A stretch of DNA of 64,000 bases from Pteria penguin (GCA_035048485.1 CM068582.1:12903501-12967500); one strand, 5' to 3'; shown: positions 33,641-46,532, numbered from the stretch's first letter. The notes: generated from the sequence alone by a model not told the origin. Numbers and translations are program-made.

Positions 33641-34709
33641 ATCTGTATATGTTGACAAATTTGTAGCAGAATAATTATGCCCTTGTATAACATGTATCAT
33701 TTTACTATTTTACCATTGTGAGGGACTTTGTATTTCTGCAATACACCAAGAATACTATATTTGAAGGTATTATAAGTTGTTTGAGAATTCTACTAAGTCT
33801 GTTTGGAAGCTGAAGACAGCTAAATCTGTGATTTATAGTTTACAGTATTAGATTACTTTTTACAATTTTCTTTCTATGTGATAAGAACCCCCCCCCCCCC
33901 CTCCAAAAAAAAAACCCCCAAAAAAAACTCACTTACCCTGGTAAGACGTAAATGTAATTGAAATTATACTAGTTATTTTTTTTTTTTGTTAAATTGAATT
34001 GATTATATTAAGAAAACAGTTATCAGCTATTTTTATACTCAATATGCTTTTATTTAGTGAATAATTTCCATTTATTAACAAACAGAAATACCGTTAGCTC
34101 TATCAGAATCTGTATCGTTTCTCAAAAACGCAATTTCAAAATATTTTTATGAAAAAAAAAAATGTGGAGTGGCCTTCTCCAGAAAATATAAATGAATTGG
34201 GGATTTTGTTATTATCGACATTTTTTTTTTCTTTCATGAAGTACAACACTTATTACATGCACTTATATTCGCCTTGTGTTCAGGAAGTCTATATATAATA
34301 GCATATGCTATTTTGGTATTTTCAAGTGTAAATTGTTTTTTTAACTAACCATAGGTTTACATTGCGGCGGAATAACCATGTAACACCCACACGAGACTAA
34401 CAATATGAGTGTGGTAACATATCGTTTCCTACTTATTATCATTTATCTTAGTCTGACATATAATCTCTAATAGATATTCATTTTTTGAAGATTTCTGACG
34501 TATTAGTCCTATTGCACGATCACGTCCGCCATTGTGTTTTACCTATTTATATATGCGTGTCAAAGGTCACCAGGGGATAGCGCTTCCTAGTTACAACGTA
34601 GACAGTAATGGCAGCGCGCGGTTTTCAACAAAGTGAAACTGGTAATGGACTTCGTATAGTTTTTGATAGTTTTACTTGACTTTTCGATATATATATATAC
34701 GTTTGCATT

Positions 34710-35054
34710 ATGGATCCTGGAGACCAAATTTATAGTTTAGATGACTTTCCGCATTGGAAGATGGAGGCTTTGCGTGCTTTTTTTTTATTAGTCGAGGTTT
34801 ATCTGCTACTGGAACTAAACAGGAACTTGTAGCCCATACTTTAAAGATGCCTATATTACCAACAGGAATAGAGAAGGAGAAGTCAAAAATGTTTACTTAT
34901 AAGAGTTTGCTTGTAGTTGTAGTAATTCTGTGTACTGCTTCCTGCGGGCCAGGTGTACCCCTTCACAAAACCTGAATGCTGCCACCCATTCCGTGTGGGT
35001 CTGCGATAAAGCCTCAGGGAATGTCAAGAGTGCCTACTGTTCTTGCACGACTGG
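34710..35054 (+). pseudogene. SAP-domain plus SWIM-like coding stretch, frameshifted
   Basis: Starts ATG at 34710 (MDPGDQIYSLDDFPHWKME). SAP signature: ALRAFF, then ISRGLSATGTKQELVAHTL in the next frame; the two halves are separated by a run of T at about 34782-34790. SAP domains bind AT-rich DNA. It continues with MPILPTGIEKEK…YKSLL. About 130 nt later, in another frame, comes HSVWVCDKASGNVKSAYCSC, the 'WVC.DK.SG.…SAYC.C' block of SWIM-like zinc-finger proteins, ending at a donor-like gg|gtatgt. The order fits a bivalve-expanded SAP/SWIM (YqaJ-type) family. Breaks may be real decay, introns or a homopolymer sequencing error. Confidence 0.5.
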
Positions 35055-35156
35055 GTATGTGTCATGTATATGAATTAAGTTCTTAAGTTCAAAGTGCCTT
35101 TGGCAGTGACTTCTTTGCAGATATGTTGCAGAGTCTAGACTTCTTTTATTATAACT

Positions 35157-35420
35157 TTGTTTTACCAGATTTTACCTCAAAGACCATGTCGACCACTTTA
35201 CAACAGAGTAATTTATGTGAAAAAAAAATCAGAATGTGAATCAATGGAAGTTGACAGTCAGTCAACAGGTGACACATACTTTTGTTCTGCTTGCAATATG
35301 TTGATACCGAACGAGGTCACTGAGCTGAAACATCGGAGTATATGTTGTGACTTGTGCAACCTGTGGTACCATTTTCAATGTGTTGGGATAACCAACACAA
35401 ATGTCAAGTGTGTGTCATAA
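35157..35420 (+). CDS. PHD-finger exon
   Basis: Open frame with a basic start (KKKSECESMEVDSQSTGD), then YFCSACNMLIPNEV, ICCDLCNLWYHFQCVGI. The C-x2-C … C-x2-C … H-x2-C spacing with WYH is a PHD finger lacking only its last Cys pair, which would be on a further exon. Same strand and about 100 bp downstream of the SAP/SWIM stretch, so possibly the same gene. The true exon start and end are not resolved. Confidence 0.55.
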   Translation: MFYQILPQRPCRPLYNRVIYVKKKSECESMEVDSQSTGDTYFCSACNMLIPNEVTELKHRSICCDLCNLWYHFQCVGITNTNVKCVS

Positions 35421-35720
35421 TGGCATTATGGAAAATGCATTAATTCCCAATGTTCATGAATTTCATTGAAGGGAGAAATGTACATTTACATTCAGTGAAA
35501 ATCACTTTCTCAAATATGACACGACATGGTGTCGAGTTTCATACTCAGGTTAAGTGCACAAGGTGTCACCATTTTTATATATTGTAACAACCAAATGTGA
35601 CATTTGCATTATATAATGGAACTGGACATTGTTATTATCTTTTTACTAATTGAGAGTTAAAGTTACAATACCTTTAATACATTCAAAGTTTATTTGCATG
35701 TGAATATGTTAATTCATGTA

Positions 35721-36090
35721 CCTGCTACATGTGTGAAAAATTAGTTTGGAAATCTTCCTTATTAAAATTGATTAACTCACAGTTTATTATGGCATTTCAT
35801 TATTTTTGTAAATGTTGGTGACAACTTGCACGTAATCATTTTTGAAATTTGTATAAATGCATCCAAATTGCATCAATTTGTTAATACTTAGTGGGCACAT
35901 TAATACCTGCTACATATGTGAAAAATGAGTTTGGAAATCTTCCTTATTAAACTTGATTAACTCACAGTTTATTATGGCATTTCATTATTTTTGTAAATGT
36001 TGGTGACAACTTGCACGTAATCATTTTTGAAATTTGTATAAATGCATCCAAATTGCATCAATTTGTTAATACTTAGTGGGCACATTAATA
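35721..36090. repeat. 185-bp near-perfect tandem duplication
   Basis: Units 35721-35905 and 35906-36090 differ at only a few bases (for example tgtgtg/tatgtg). AT-rich, non-coding. Recent by its identity. Confidence 0.92.
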
Positions 36091-36715
36091 CTTTGGAAGA
36101 GGTGGATACAAGTTACACACACCACTTATTATTTTCAAAATGTCATCAAGGTGCTGACACAATGTAAGTGGCACTTCACATTTCAGAATGCGGAAGAATT
36201 TCATAAGCCTGATGGCCTGCTCTACAAATATGCGTCTATTTGCAATGTCTTTGGTTTTTGTGACATCACTGGCAAGCGTCTGGCTGGCTCAATGCCTACC
36301 AGGAGGGGTCAGCAAGAAAGCACGGAGGGGGGTAAAGTCTTCCAGAAGATTACTGAAACCTTTGTTTATTGTCATTCCAACATTGGTTTTGATATTTAAG
36401 ATTGTGAGGTTTTTCTATAAATACTTCAGAACAATCTATGATATGCCTCACTTGTGAATATTTGGCATTTTGGAAAGAAGGGGGCAGGATCTGTCGCACA
36501 ATCTCTTTTTGTGCATTAAATACAAGAGTGTTGAGAAACTTCTTAAGTATCTTCACCCATGTTGTGAAAACTCTAGATACATAGGAGACCGCGCAACATC
36601 GATAAATAGACCTTGTAGAGTTGTAGTCGTGACATAACTCGAGATTTGAGCTCTTCAGGATCATTTAAACGTAAAATTTGCAATGTCGATTACAAAACTA
36701 AAATAATCCGATTTT

Positions 36716-36717
<2 letters not shown>

Positions 36718-36783
<66 letters not shown>

Positions 36784-36802
36784 TATATATATATATTTAT
36801 AT
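36718..36802. repeat. (TA)n microsatellite
   Basis: Over 35 TA units with one or two interruptions, followed by a C-rich run at 36834-36850. Confidence 0.95.
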
Positions 36803-37511
36803 ATGTGTGATAAAAGAGGGGATTCTAACCCACCCACCCCCCCCCCCCCTTCAAAGTTCCATATATCTGAAAAAAGTTCAAGTATTCACCAGCAAAGTTT
36901 ATGGTGTTCAAAGGCTTATATATGTGATTGAGTGAAAAGCAGATCTTTAGATGTTAAAGGTGGACGTGTGAAATACTAGTTCTGAGGTAATAAATTAAAC
37001 ATATACCTAATATATATGATATTATATAAAAGGGTCAGGGAAAATGTCATTAGAATTGAAAAGGGCGTTACATTTATAGAATATGCAATGAATAATTTAC
37101 TGACAGTGTTCACATTATATTTAAGCGATGAAGTGAAGGAAGGGGAGAATGCTATGCTGCTTTTGTCCACTTTTTAAATTTTAGTCCAGAACAAAAACGG
37201 AAGCGGAAAGCAGTTCTATTGTATCAATGTTATTAAGATGAAAGAGTTGTCTTTCTTGAGGAACATAAAGGTTGATGGATTAATTGAATAAAACATGCAG
37301 GATGTATCATTCCGTATAAAACTGAATGCGAATAGTGAAAATGCATCAGCCACATGAGCGTTGTCTCCCTGTAATAACAATGAACACTGATATGACCAGA
37401 GGAAGATACGTTATCAATTACTGCTCTACGAACGGGATAGAAAAATTACAATGAAAGGAGGGGGATCTTAATCATCTAAATTATTGTACAGGGTGGTTCA
37501 GTCGAAAAACA

Positions 37512-37649
37512 CACTAGGGGTGTTCGCCATAGACAATGTAATACATCTTTATAAACCAAGGTGTCCCAGATAATTATTAACACTAGGGGTGTTCGCCAAA
37601 GACAATGTAATACATCTTTATAAACCAAGGTGTCCCAGATAATTATTAA
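37512..37649. repeat. 69-bp near-perfect tandem duplication
   Basis: Units 37512-37580 and 37581-37649, one visible difference (gccatag/gccaaag). 37650-39600 has no recognised gene. Confidence 0.93.
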
Positions 37650-39908
37650 CAGGGGTGATAATATAAAACGGAAATTTTGTTGTGTTGCTAAATGACAATC
37701 TCTTCATGGTTCCCTTTATTTACAATTTTATTCAGTAAACAATGGTCATTATTTATACTTAAGTGGCACCAAAACTGATTTCACTGCCAGTTGAAATATA
37801 TTACTTATACTTAGAGTATTAGTAATGAACTGCAAGATAAATGGCCAGTTGTCAGTTATTTAGAAATAAATGTGTATTTAATGTAGTTGAAACGATTTAA
37901 GGGACGTACATCTGAAAAAGTGTTTAAAACGTTTACACGTATGGGCGCTTTTCAAGCATATTTCAGATCTAGACCTACGTCCTTTACATACCGACCGTTA
38001 CGAATGATCTTATCTATAACACATACACGTACGCACGAGTTTAAGCATGTTTAAAATAAAGATCTAGGATATTTGTAAACATAACAGACGATCATTTCTC
38101 TCATATTTGCAGAGTTATCCTCATTATTAGTCAAAATGATCAGCCTTTTATGGACGGGGGAGTGGAAGATAAGTGACACGCGCTTTCATTGTGTACTGAA
38201 TGTGACGTAGGGCATTTGTGGCATTGTAGAGTTTATGGTGGTTGATTATGTAGGGTGAAATACAACGTCAGTATTTTCAAATGTATGATATTATTTTGTC
38301 ACTTTTATAGTTCAAAAGTCATGGACGAGGTCGATGTTGCAGACTGACACTTGAAACACAGATAAGGCAAATCTAATATGCATGGACCCCCGACATTACA
38401 TATTTCGATCTGGGGGCATACAAATACCATACGTAAATTGTTGTATTGTATATACATTCAATTTTTCAAACATTTTCAAACATCAAATACTATTGAGCAT
38501 AGTGAAAGGGGGAGGGGTAATTTAACTTTTAATAACTAAGCAACCCTAGGTTAAATTTTCTTTAAACTGATATAGAAGAAAGCTGTTATAATGAAAAAAT
38601 AATTCCAAAGTTGTTTTGAAAAAAAATAAAGGATAGAAATTTTTTTACAGATGGATAGAAATAATGTTATGAGGGACTCAGTAATTAGTCATTTTTACCA
38701 CTGCAATCATGGATTAAGTTCATTTTACAAGGATTAAGCAAAGAATAAATATGATATAACTATTGCATATATTCTTCAAAAGCATTGAGAGTTTTCATAT
38801 ACTGATCTTACCCTTTATTATCAATTTTCCATGAACATTTGAAATATCTTGGCATCAATTCATAGCATGCCAAAATGTGTTGAAAATGCCTCATTTTGTG
38901 TGAATTTGATCGATATTAAAATTTTGGACACCTCGAGGCTACTACCTTAAAAGGTGAACTTGGGAATCATTTTTAGTTAATATTAAATAAGCAATTACTT
39001 ATTATCATCTCGAGCTTTGTTTGGTACTTTGTCAAAGGTCTCGCCCTCTCTCTCTCTTCTTATCATACTATTAAGAAGGGTAAAAAAAATATGCAGTGCC
39101 CTTGCTTTTGTACGAAAATCTTATAATATTACGCGAGACTTAATTCGTGACATCATTCGAAAAGGACAATTAAAACTGTATAACACAAGTTATTTACAAA
39201 TAGAAATCATTTGACAAGTTATAAGGTATTTAATCAATTCTGAATATACGCCAGTAGGACGTATTCCGGTGGCATCCTAACTAATGTGTAATATGTTCCA
39301 TACAACGTGAAGATAGTGTATAGACGTAAACAATGACGTGCTTCAGATGAGTAAGACTTTGATATAATACAAAATCCTTTTAGACTTGCTGCGTACGACT
39401 TTCAGCTTCCTTGCTGCGGATGACTTTACCAATTGTTATGTCCTCAGAATTTCCTGATCCTGGGTTTTGTCATCCAGTTCTTGATCATACTCGGTTTTTG
39501 TTGTTGTCTAATGATATGAAAGGTCATTAACTAAATTGCTTGCCAAAGACGAGCTGCTGAATGCTTATTTTTCTAAATTTGATGTAGGTGGAATTTCGAC
39601 CTTAATTTCAAATTATTTATATCTAACAATACACTACAATAACTTATATAGCGCATTATAATAAAGTCACTTTAATGCGCCTCACATCAAATATATGTGT
39701 ACAATATGGAAAGAAACTACAAAAATACATGTCTGCATACAGTATAGAAATTATTGAACAAATCTAAAAGCAAATAAATAATAAGATATATCAGGTTCTG
39801 GTGTCCTTCAGGTATCGATGTCACTAAATTACACGTAAACAAGCAGAAGAAGTTTATATTGAGATCTGTATTCAACAGGAAGCCAGTGAAGTTCTTTTAA
39901 GGTTGGAG

Positions 39909-41110
39909 TCACATGATCAGGTTTTTAGTACGAGTTATCATTCGTGCGGCGGTATTCTGGACTTTCTGAAGCTTGTTGACGAGTTGTTTATTTATAACGT
40001 ATAGCAAAGAGTTGCCATAGTCGAGTCGAGATGTCACAAGTGAGTTAAGAAGAGTTTTGCATGCGTCTTCTGCAATATAAGAACGAATGCGACGAATTTC
40101 CCGGATGTTAACGAAGCATGTTCTAATAATAGAGCTGCAGTGTTTCTCCATACATGTACTTAGAGTCCGATCGTAAAAAGCTCCGATGTTCTTTACGAAG
40201 GGAGAGTCACTGATTGAGCTTTCACCGAGGTTGAATCCTGGAACATCCTTCGTCTTGTGTTTCGGACAAAAGAGCATCAATTCAGTCTTTTCAAGGTTCA
40301 ACTTTAACAGATTATCGCACATCCATGATTTTATATCTGCGAGACACCCACTCAGAGAGAAAGCCACATTGCTCCAGTCATCTGCAGGTTCGATAAATAT
40401 GTATATTTCAGTGTCGTTAGCGTAGCAATGGTATCGCATGTGATGGCGTGTACATACTTTTCCTATGGGTTTAGAGAACATACAGTACATCCCCGGCCCA
40501 AGAACCGAGCCCTGAGGCACACCAATTCCTAGAGATTCTGCATTAGATAAGGTTGAACCTATCGAAACCTTCTGACTCCTGTCAGTCAAAAAGGACTTTA
40601 TCCATGACTGAGCAGTGCCGGTTATTCCACACGAGTACTCAAGACAGCGTAAGAGAATCTGGTGATCAATGACATCAAACGCAGCCGACAGATCAAACAT
40701 AACAAGTACAGCATACAATTGTTATCTAAGGCTGTAGCAATGTCATTATGCACACGCAACAGCGCAGTTTCAGTTGAGTGATTTGAGCGATATGCAGATT
40801 GTAGACTATCGTGCAAACAATGTGAGTCCAAATGATTCTCTATATGATTTGCGACAACTTTTTCGATGACCTTTTATAGAAATGATAAAGTGGAAATTGG
40901 TCTATAGTTTTTCAGTTCATTTCTATCCAAATCTGATTTCTTGAATAATGGTCTGACAATAGCTTGCTTGAAATCCTTTGGCAATACGGATTCACATAAT
41001 GATTTATTAACTAAATCAGTTATGATTTGGACAAATTGTTCAACGCATTTTTTGACAAGTGATTTTGGGACAGCATCCAGGACGCACGATTTTGGCTGTA
41101 TTGATATCAA
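39909..41110 (-). pseudogene. LINE reverse transcriptase, catalytic Asp mutated
   Basis: Motifs in order: FKQAIVRPLFKKSDLD / LKNYRPIS, then STETALLRVHNDIATAL, then FDLSAAFDVIDHQILL (motif A), then GIGVPQGSVLGP (motif B), then CYANDTEIYIF (motif C, normally YADD). The first catalytic Asp codon GAC is AAC here, so the polymerase would be inactive even without the frame breaks near 40700 and 40840-40900. Confidence 0.85.
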
Positions 41111-41589
41111 CAGTTTCCTAACTTCATCGCCAGACTACGGCGTGAAAGTGCTCAATGGTTCGCCCGTATACAACACATCAGAAGACATTGGATTAGCATG
41201 ATGATCGTCATTGGACTAGGATAACAAAAGAGATGATCTGATGTCCTGAATCTTAGAGACAAAATATTGGCTGAAGTCGTTTGATAGATTGATGTCACTA
41301 GTATGGTCTGGAAGCGGCGTTTCAATAGTATTACCTATCAGCTTATTTGTAATAGAATAAAGACTCTTACTGTCTGATCCACATTCCATGATTTAATTTT
41401 AATAGTACGACTGTTTACATTGTTAAAGAAATTTTGATTGATTAATGCATTTCTCTCGGAATATTTTGCGGTGATCTGTCAGATTAGTTTCCTTCCATAC
41501 GCGTTCAGCTTTGCGTATTTCTCGAAATATTTCTCACGAAATTCTGTCGCGAACCACTCTGTATTCGGTCCTACAACGATGTTTTTTTT

Positions 41590-42763
41590 TTACTGTAATG
41601 GGGCATGTTGTTCAATTAAAGCCTTCATATCCGAATTATAACGTTGTACAAAATCGTCAGATGATAAGTCTTGTGGGTACCTTGACAATATCACATTAAT
41701 ATCCTCGATATCTTTCAGTTTCCTGAATGATGCGGTTTTTCGAGGTTTAGGTGGTTTAGATAGACAAAGGGATGAATAAATTCCTTTATGATCGAATGTC
41801 GATAATCCCCGCGAATCACATAGAAACTGGTTGTCAATAGTTCGTAATAACGAAGTCCAATGTATGACCATGCTTATGTGTAGGGGCCGATATGTGTAGA
41901 ACAAGGTCAAACTCCTTCAGCATCTCTTGAAATGTTTAGAATTAGGATCATTGGCTTTTTGGAGATGTAAATTGATATTGCCTTTCATAAAAAATGTTCC
42001 TCCGGGGCAATGACATGCTGATTTAAATACAAAGACCATTCCTCATAAAAATCTTTTTTTCAAAATTGTTTGTTTTTGATATAGGTGGACGGTAAACAAT
42101 ACATATGCATGACTTCATGCGCGAGATGAAACGATGTAATCAAGATGTTCAAAATGCTAAAACTTGGTACTAGATTTGATGTGTTCAACTTTTAGTTTTT
42201 TGTTATAAATAATGGCAACTCCCTCTCCCCTCCGATTTGTCCTTGGTACATGAATACACGATTATCCCACTGGTACTTCCTTTCATAAAAAATGTTCCTC
42301 CGGGGCAATGACATGCTGATTTAAATACAAAGACCATTCCTCATAAAAATCTTTTTTTCAAAATTGTTTGTTTTTGATATAGGTGGACGGTAAACAATAC
42401 ATATGCATGACTTCATGTGCGAGATGAAACGATGTAATCAAGATGTTCAAAATGCTAAAACTTGGTACTAGATTTGATGTGTTCAACTTTTAGTTTTTTG
42501 TTATAAATAATGGCAACTCCCTCTCCCCTCCGATTTGTCCTTGGTACATGAATACACGATTATCCCACTGGTACTTGTTTTTGTAAAACAACATTATCTA
42601 CAAGTATGTCACTATCCAGCCAAGTTTCAGTTATCGCCACTATGTCGATTTGGTTTGAAACAATGATATCAGAAATAACAAGAGCCTTGTTCTTGACGGA
42701 TCTACTATTGATAGTGAACAATTTTATACTCACAGTTTCTTGCAGCGAGTTGCGTGGTTTCAA
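41590..42763 (-). pseudogene. LINE AP-endonuclease region, interrupted by a tandem duplication
   Basis: Starts with TINSRSVKNKALVISD and IDIVAITETWLDSD, the standard first blocks of LINE endonucleases. The middle (EGVAIIYNK-like, then a YRPP-like block) is broken by frameshifts and by a 298-bp direct duplication. Segments up to 41590 are connection sequence between endonuclease and RT. Confidence 0.75.
41981..42576. repeat. 298-bp near-perfect tandem duplication inside the LINE
   Basis: Units 41981-42278 and 42279-42576 are identical by eye except gcgcgag/gtgcgag. The high identity contrasts with the decay of the LINE itself, so it is later than the element's insertion, or an assembly artefact. 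Confidence 0.93.
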
Positions 42764-43389
42764 TTTTTTTTGACAAGTTTAGCTGGATTAGATGTTTCGC
42801 AGTCAATATTACATTTCCGTAATGATGATACTATTGTAGGAATTTCCTTGATGAATTTTACTTCACAGTCGTCCCGTTTCATTTGATTATTAGGATTTAC
42901 ACCTTTTTGTTTGCAATTGTAATAAACATCTCTCACCCCAGTTACAACACTGATTTTCCTCTTAACAGGTTGGCCGCCCTTGGTCCCGCGCTTGAAGCGG
43001 CGTAGAGTGCGATCGAATGAGATCGAGTTCACTACCTTACTGTCTACTAATCGGCACGATAAATTTAAAGGGTTCATGGTCTGTTGGTCACCGTGTAAAT
43101 ATATGCGACAATTCAAATCACACGAAACGTCATAAAATTCAAAATTTATTTCTAGGAGTTTTAGGTAATCTTGATCACAAAAGTACAATAAAGATTCACA
43201 CAAAATATGGAAAAGTAAGAATCCGTACATCATTGTTAAACACACAAAATTCAGGAGCGGGAGCAGCCGTGACATACAGCGCTGATCACAACTCAAAAAA
43301 GAAATCTTTCTTACTATTCTTATGTTTCTATTTGACATACCCTGATCTGACATTGTAATGCTCTGCCTTGTTCTTTGGTTCTTTAACAT
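42760..43389 (-). pseudogene. LINE N-terminal basic region
   Basis: A 209-residue frame whose useful part is RTLRRFKRGTKGGQPVKRK, a basic block that often precedes the endonuclease in bivalve LINE ORF2 proteins. It overlaps the endonuclease frame by 4 nt in another phase, a frameshift. The amino half (hydrophobic, Cys-rich) is probably not native. Confidence 0.5.
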
Positions 43390-44212
43390 ATAGGTGGTAC
43401 TCTTATATTTTTATTTTTCTTCAGCAGTTAAGATATCATCGTCTAAAATTTCTATACGCTCCTTGACCTCTGCACGAATGTTTCTGATCTCTACAAGTCA
43501 GTTGCTGCAAGAAAATCAAAACCCTGGATGTGCCGGCGCTACTTGTCTCTTCGATCCGGTGACAATGAACAAAGCTGTCCTTTAAACATACAAGACACAG
43601 GTCACGAAGAGCCTTAAAAACGAAAGAAGTCATTAGATATTGATATTGGACCATTGATGTTTGTTATTTTTCCTCATATAGCTTTATATGTTGATGAACT
43701 GTTTTATGTATGCACAAAGCCCTTTTGTATTACATACAGAACATCATTTATTTATTTCTGACTGCATATAGATTTTTTCCATTTTGAGCTAAATTTAGTA
43801 TTTACTATGTAACCAAACAACACTCCCACTTATATATATTGGTCTAGGTGTAAATTGCAATTTTGTTCTTGGATCATATTTTAATTTGATAGATTAATAT
43901 GACGTCTGGTAAATTTATGTATTTTATTTTGTTTTTTTAGATAATTTGTTAGCAAACTCTGACCTATTCAGATATTCTTTTTCAGGCTCTGCCCTTCCAA
44001 GAACAAGGTCCATGGAAGAAAAATGGATCTTCCAAATACAGTTCACATAGGATTTCCCACATGTAGTATTGGACAAAAGATCTATAGGCCATCATTAGAA
44101 TGGGTATAAATTTTACCCAATTTTTCTAATTTTTACCAACAAAAGAAATTAACGTGTCTGCTATTATTCTATTTGCTCTTTAATATTTTTGACAATTTCT
44201 TTACATACATTA

Positions 44213-45620
44213 GATTCAAACGAACGTCCTTGATCTGAGGTACCATAGGTACACTGAATATAGTGACTATCCCATCAATAATCTGCTGGGCTATGATATG
44301 TGATTTTGAATTTTAATTGGAATTACATCGATCCACATAGAAAAATAATCATCTAAAATTAGCAGATAAGAATTCTTATTGCGGAGTGGGCCTAGTACAT
44401 CAACTGCTAGTCTATCCACCAATATTTTTGTAATGGAGTTTAGGCCCTTCGCGAACAGCACATTTGTCTTAATTTCTGCACCATGTTTTACATCGTTTTA
44501 TACCTAAAATATTTATTTTTAATTTGTATGCCCCGGATCGATAGATCGGGGGACATATCGTTTTTATTCTATAATTTACAATACGATACGATTTGGGATT
44601 TGAATTAGTTTTAGAGACTGAAAATGTCTCTAGCGTGTTTTTACCGTTTTGCGCACGAAACAAATGCATTGGAAGGGACCAGCGATTTTCGAGCTAATTA
44701 TAAGAAACATGGAATGCAGATCAAAGTTTCTCGTTTAATCTGAAGCGTATGGACACCAAGCTTTTATCATTGGATAGATAAATTCCTTCTCCATCCATGA
44801 CAAGAAGTAAAACTACAGTGTGCTTAGTATTTTTACTGATCCTGAATTTGATGCATCTGTATCTAATATGATTTCTACATTAGGCAAATAATAAGTTAAA
44901 CGGACAAGCTTGTTAGTGTTCTTCACCTTGTCAAAAGCTTTTGACAGTCACTGGTTCAAGACAACTTTTTCTTATTTTTTCTGTTAATTTATGATGGAGA
45001 CGGGCAATGTTTGTATATTTGTAAACAAATTGTATATAATGACTACATGAATTCACGAAGCTTCTTACATCTTTATAATGTTTTATATAAGCCAATTAGT
45101 GATTGTGGATATTTTATCGGAATCTGTATGCATCTCTGTTTCCATAATCAATAATGACTTAACTAAGAGACTTCTGTTTGTAGGAATTTGCATTTCTTTG
45201 GGTTCATCCTGAATTTGCTTCAATGAAACTTGAAAACACTTTCATGAGATTTTTCAAGCGATCATAAAATATTTCTTTATCAAACACTCTTGTCTAAAGA
45301 AATCAAACAAATACGCCATGATAAATTAGCTAATACCTCTCGAAATGGCATTGATTAAATTGCCAGTGGACACAACCCTAATGGAAAAGGCAGTTTTTTG
45401 GTCTCTCTTCTTTTGACACTTTTACTTGCCAATACCTAATTCGTAGGTTAATAGTGGAGTAGAACTCAAAACCCGATAAAACAAGGTAGTTTCAATCCTG
45501 GAATGATTTTCTTTATAAGTGACCTCACTGAGTTTCTCGTAATCAATACAGAGTCTTATGTTTTTTCCCTTTTTTAATTAATGCTAAAGCTGACCTCTAG
45601 GGGCTATCTGAAAATCAACC
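44213..45620 (-). mobile_element. Heavily decayed Ty3/Gypsy-like pol relic
   Basis: Minus-strand remnants in the right order. At 45530-45610 RLCIDYEKLSEVT; at 45380-45450 YWQVKVSKEERPK (RT); at 44780-44900 a DASNSGSV-like RNase H start; at 44300-44424 LVDRLAVDVLGPL…YLLILDDYFS (integrase core) and SDQGRSFE near 44220. Many stops and frameshifts. It may belong with the LTR/PBS relic at about 50.65 kb, which has the same orientation. 43395-44210 holds nothing recognised. Confidence 0.7.
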
Positions 45621-45978
45621 ACCCTTTTTTCTAAAATATCGTCTGTTTCAATTTTGACTTCTGACATTTTAGCTAGTGCTATACTGCTTGGATGTTGTTT
45701 CATTGGTTTTGAGTTAAAGGTATGAATATTGTATTCCATGACATACGTGATTCCCAAAACTAGAGATTTTGAAAAGCATTTTCGATACTTTAAGAATAGA
45801 TGTTTAGATTTACTTTGCTCCTCATATATATTTTTACTTGATTCTTAATATATCTTTTTCATTCGGGTAAAGTAGAGTGAATTAAAAACCAACTACACTG
45901 ATTAGACCATTAGGTTTGTAAACAGAAAGATATTGCTAAGTACCATAAATGTGATCAAGAATTGCAATGGATCAATTT

Positions 45979-46180
45979 TAATACAAATTGAGGTTGGTTG
46001 GTTGGTTGATTGGTGTTTTACGTCGCTTTCAACAATATTTCAGTTATATCGCGACATGGAAGCAGGAGGTTACCAACCTCTTAAACATAGTGGCGCAACC
46101 CGGGAATCGAACCCGGATCGTCGGCGCCACAAACCAAGCGCTTAACCACTACACCACGCCTGCTCCTAATACAAATTGAG
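45979..46180 (-). mobile_element. tRNA-derived SINE with perfect target-site duplications (second copy)
   Basis: Body 45993-46166 flanked by identical 14-bp repeats taatacaaattgag (45979-45992 and 46167-46180). The minus-strand head is tRNA-like: ggtgtagtggttaagcg (A box) and gggttcgattccc (B box). The tail ends '…gacgtaaaacaccaatcaacc'. This is a relatively young insertion. The tRNA-like part is a SINE head, not a gene. Confidence 0.92.
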
Positions 46181-46532
46181 AGGGCCATCAAAAGGGTTCA
46201 GACCGCTAAATGGGATGTTACCCATACCAGATTCTCGTAATGGTTTAACAAAGTCACACTGGTTTAATCGTGACCAAATTGCAAGCAGGAATCGGAGCAA
46301 AGATTCTAATCTCTGCTACTAATCTCTTAGAATTGGGCAGGAGAATCGCGTCTTCTGCATTTGCAACTCTGCACTTTAAATCAGAGTTATTTTGGGTAAC
46401 CATGTTAAAGGGACTGTCACATGAAGAGGTTGTTAATGCAAAATACGAATGTAACTGGTGTCACATGACTATGGCACTTACAACAATGTACCACAGTAGG
46501 CATTCACAGTCCCCTGAAATCTAGAGGTGAAT

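Larger units (their letters stand above)
39620..43389 (-). mobile_element. Degenerate non-LTR retrotransposon (CR1/L2-like LINE)
   Basis: Minus-strand order: N-terminal basic region (42760-43389), AP-type endonuclease (41590-42763), RT (39909-41110) and a 3' tail with 'aacttatatagcgcattataat' (about 39630-39700). The endonuclease-then-RT layout and the RT wording (FDLSAAFD, GVPQGSVLGP) are those of the CR1/L2/Jockey group. Frameshifts and stops break it in at least five places. Confidence 0.85.

Noticed and set aside
46095..46166. tRNA-like sequence with good A and B boxes on the minus strand
   Set aside because: It continues into a SINE body with tail and is flanked by 14-bp target duplications, so it is a SINE head rather than a tRNA gene.
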